Shown here: one piece after another, positions 63,473-64,000 of the stretch
How the letters are laid out: the number at the start of each line of letters is the position of its first letter
Position numbering within the stretch: position 1 is the first letter of the stretch
Source of the DNA: Clostridiaceae bacterium
GTDB taxonomy: Bacteria > Bacillota > Clostridia > Oscillospirales > QAMX01
DNA length: 64,000 nt
Reading direction: 5' to 3'
NCBI GenBank assembly: GCA_018384365.1
Contig: JAHAYX010000016.1
Location: 1 to 64,000 of the forward strand
Notes under the pieces: generated by a model
What the model was told of the DNA's origin: nothing
Databases searched by the model: none
What the model saw: only the letters and a program-made list of their open reading frames with translations
Translations under genes and position numbers: made by a program

Positions 63473-64000
63473 TATAACGTACCCCCTTTACCACCGACGG
63501 TGATCTGCGAAACGCGGATGCGCGGCTGGCCGACATTCGTGGGAATGGAACCGGAAAGAGAACCGCACATACCCTGTGCCATCCACATACGCGGACCGAC
63601 GCGGTCAATCTTCATCAGAACGTCCGCGCCGCGGCCGATCAGCGTGGCACCGCGCACGGGAGCCACGATCTTGCCGTCGCGCACGAGATAGCCCTCGCGC
63701 ACGGCAAAGTTAAACTCGCCGGTAAGCGGATTGACGGAACCGCCGCCCATGTAAGCGGCAAAGATACCGTCGCCCATGGTGCGGATCATTTCCTCAGGAT
63801 CGTCCTTGCCTGCACAGATGAAGGTGTTCGTCATACGGGAAGTCGGCGCGAAGGTGTAATCCTGGCGGCGGGAGGAGCCGGTCGGCTCCATACCCATGCG
63901 GCGTCCGCCGAGCTTGTCGATCAGATAGCCCTTCAGGATGCCGTTTTCGATCAGCAGGTTGCGGCGCGCAGGTGTGCCTTCGTCGTCAATGTGGAGAGAG
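63472..64000 (-). CDS. tldD: TldD metallopeptidase subunit, 3' part only
   Basis: The frame stays open through the right edge, so about 176 C-terminal residues are present. DDEGTPARRNLLIENGILKG, then EPTGSSRRQDYTFAPTSR and the sequence PLTGEFNFAVREGYLVRDG match the C-terminal half of TldD. The catalytic HExxxH motif is upstream of the window. A cysteine in TFICAGKDDPEEM is a usual metal-ligand position of TldD. It is translationally coupled to pmbA. Confidence 0.92.
   Translation of the reverse strand, partial: SLHIDDEGTPARRNLLIENGILKGYLIDKLGGRRMGMEPTGSSRRQDYTFAPTSRMTNTFICAGKDDPEEMIRTMGDGIFAAYMGGGSVNPLTGEFNFAVREGYLVRDGKIVAPVRGATLIGRGADVLMKIDRVGPRMWMAQGMCGSLSGSIPTNVGQPRIRVSQITVGGKGGTL

Overview
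The window is chromosomal DNA of an anaerobic, fermentative Firmicute, most likely class Clostridia and probably an Oscillospiraceae-type gut bacterium. This rests on gene content: pyruvate:ferredoxin oxidoreductase, pyruvate phosphate dikinase, acetate kinase, ferredoxin-type aldo/keto reductases, ylxM-ffh-rpsP-khpA, RNase M5, IreB, TmcAL, a T-box and an FMN riboswitch. Shine-Dalgarno sequences and -35/-10 promoters are of the standard Gram-positive type. Most genes are fairly GC-rich. The blocks at about 260-1150 and 48180-48720 look more AT-rich. The species cannot be named from the sequence alone.

Layout. 1-252: end of an rRNA operon (tRNA 3' end, 5S rRNA, terminator). 400-3331: a lipoprotein gene behind a tiny leader ORF, then a BlaI-type repressor and M56 membrane peptidase pair. 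3368-10186 (minus): diverged MreB, ComFC, RecD2, FMN-riboswitch-controlled RibU, RNase M5 and DNA polymerase III delta. 10304-11488: an SLH-domain exported protein. 11610-14316 (minus): a nitroreductase and two tandem Fe-S aldo/keto reductases. 14425-17072: ylxM-ffh-rpsP-khpA and a small metal-binding protein. 17172-22606 (minus): zapA-maf-mreC-mreD-mrdA, ending in a degenerate M42 peptidase homologue. 22731-28420: an amidohydrolase, ppdK and a SulP transporter. 28495-34541 (minus, apart from one small plus-strand gene): a MATE exporter, a TetM/EF-G-like GTPase fused to a NYN (YacP/Rae1-like) nuclease domain, and an FAD dehydrogenase behind a variant purine riboswitch. 34742-37575: a uxuB-uxuA hexuronate operon. 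37677-40266 (minus): NlpC/P60 endopeptidase, a small unknown protein, and IreB coupled to a third aldo/keto reductase. 40538-48055: an S1 protein, DUF378 protein, TmcAL (minus), acetate kinase and PFOR. 48237-53693: an AT-rich flavin-binding gene, a VanRS-like two-component system, and MarR plus MATE. 53768-58586 (minus): an esterase and three tandem serine hydrolases under one promoter. 58824-61998 (minus): an ABC transporter (trpXYZ) under a T-box with a UGG specifier. 62141-64000 (minus): pmbA and the 3' part of tldD.

How the genes work together. PPDK, PFOR and acetate kinase form a pyruvate to acetyl-CoA to acetate energy route, although no phosphotransacetylase is present here. UxuB/UxuA feed it from hexuronates. 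MreB, MreC, MreD, PBP2, ZapA, NlpC/P60 and IreB all concern envelope growth. RibU, the riboswitches and the T-box handle vitamin, purine and tryptophan supply.

The features most worth follow-up are the GTPase-nuclease fusion, the variant purine riboswitch in front of an FAD dehydrogenase, and a shared near-palindromic operator that links the MarR/MATE pair to the serine hydrolase operon 6.8 kb away. ORF starts were moved from the longest possible start wherever a ribosome binding site or promoter dictated it. No database search was possible; family names rest on recognised motifs and overall sequence.
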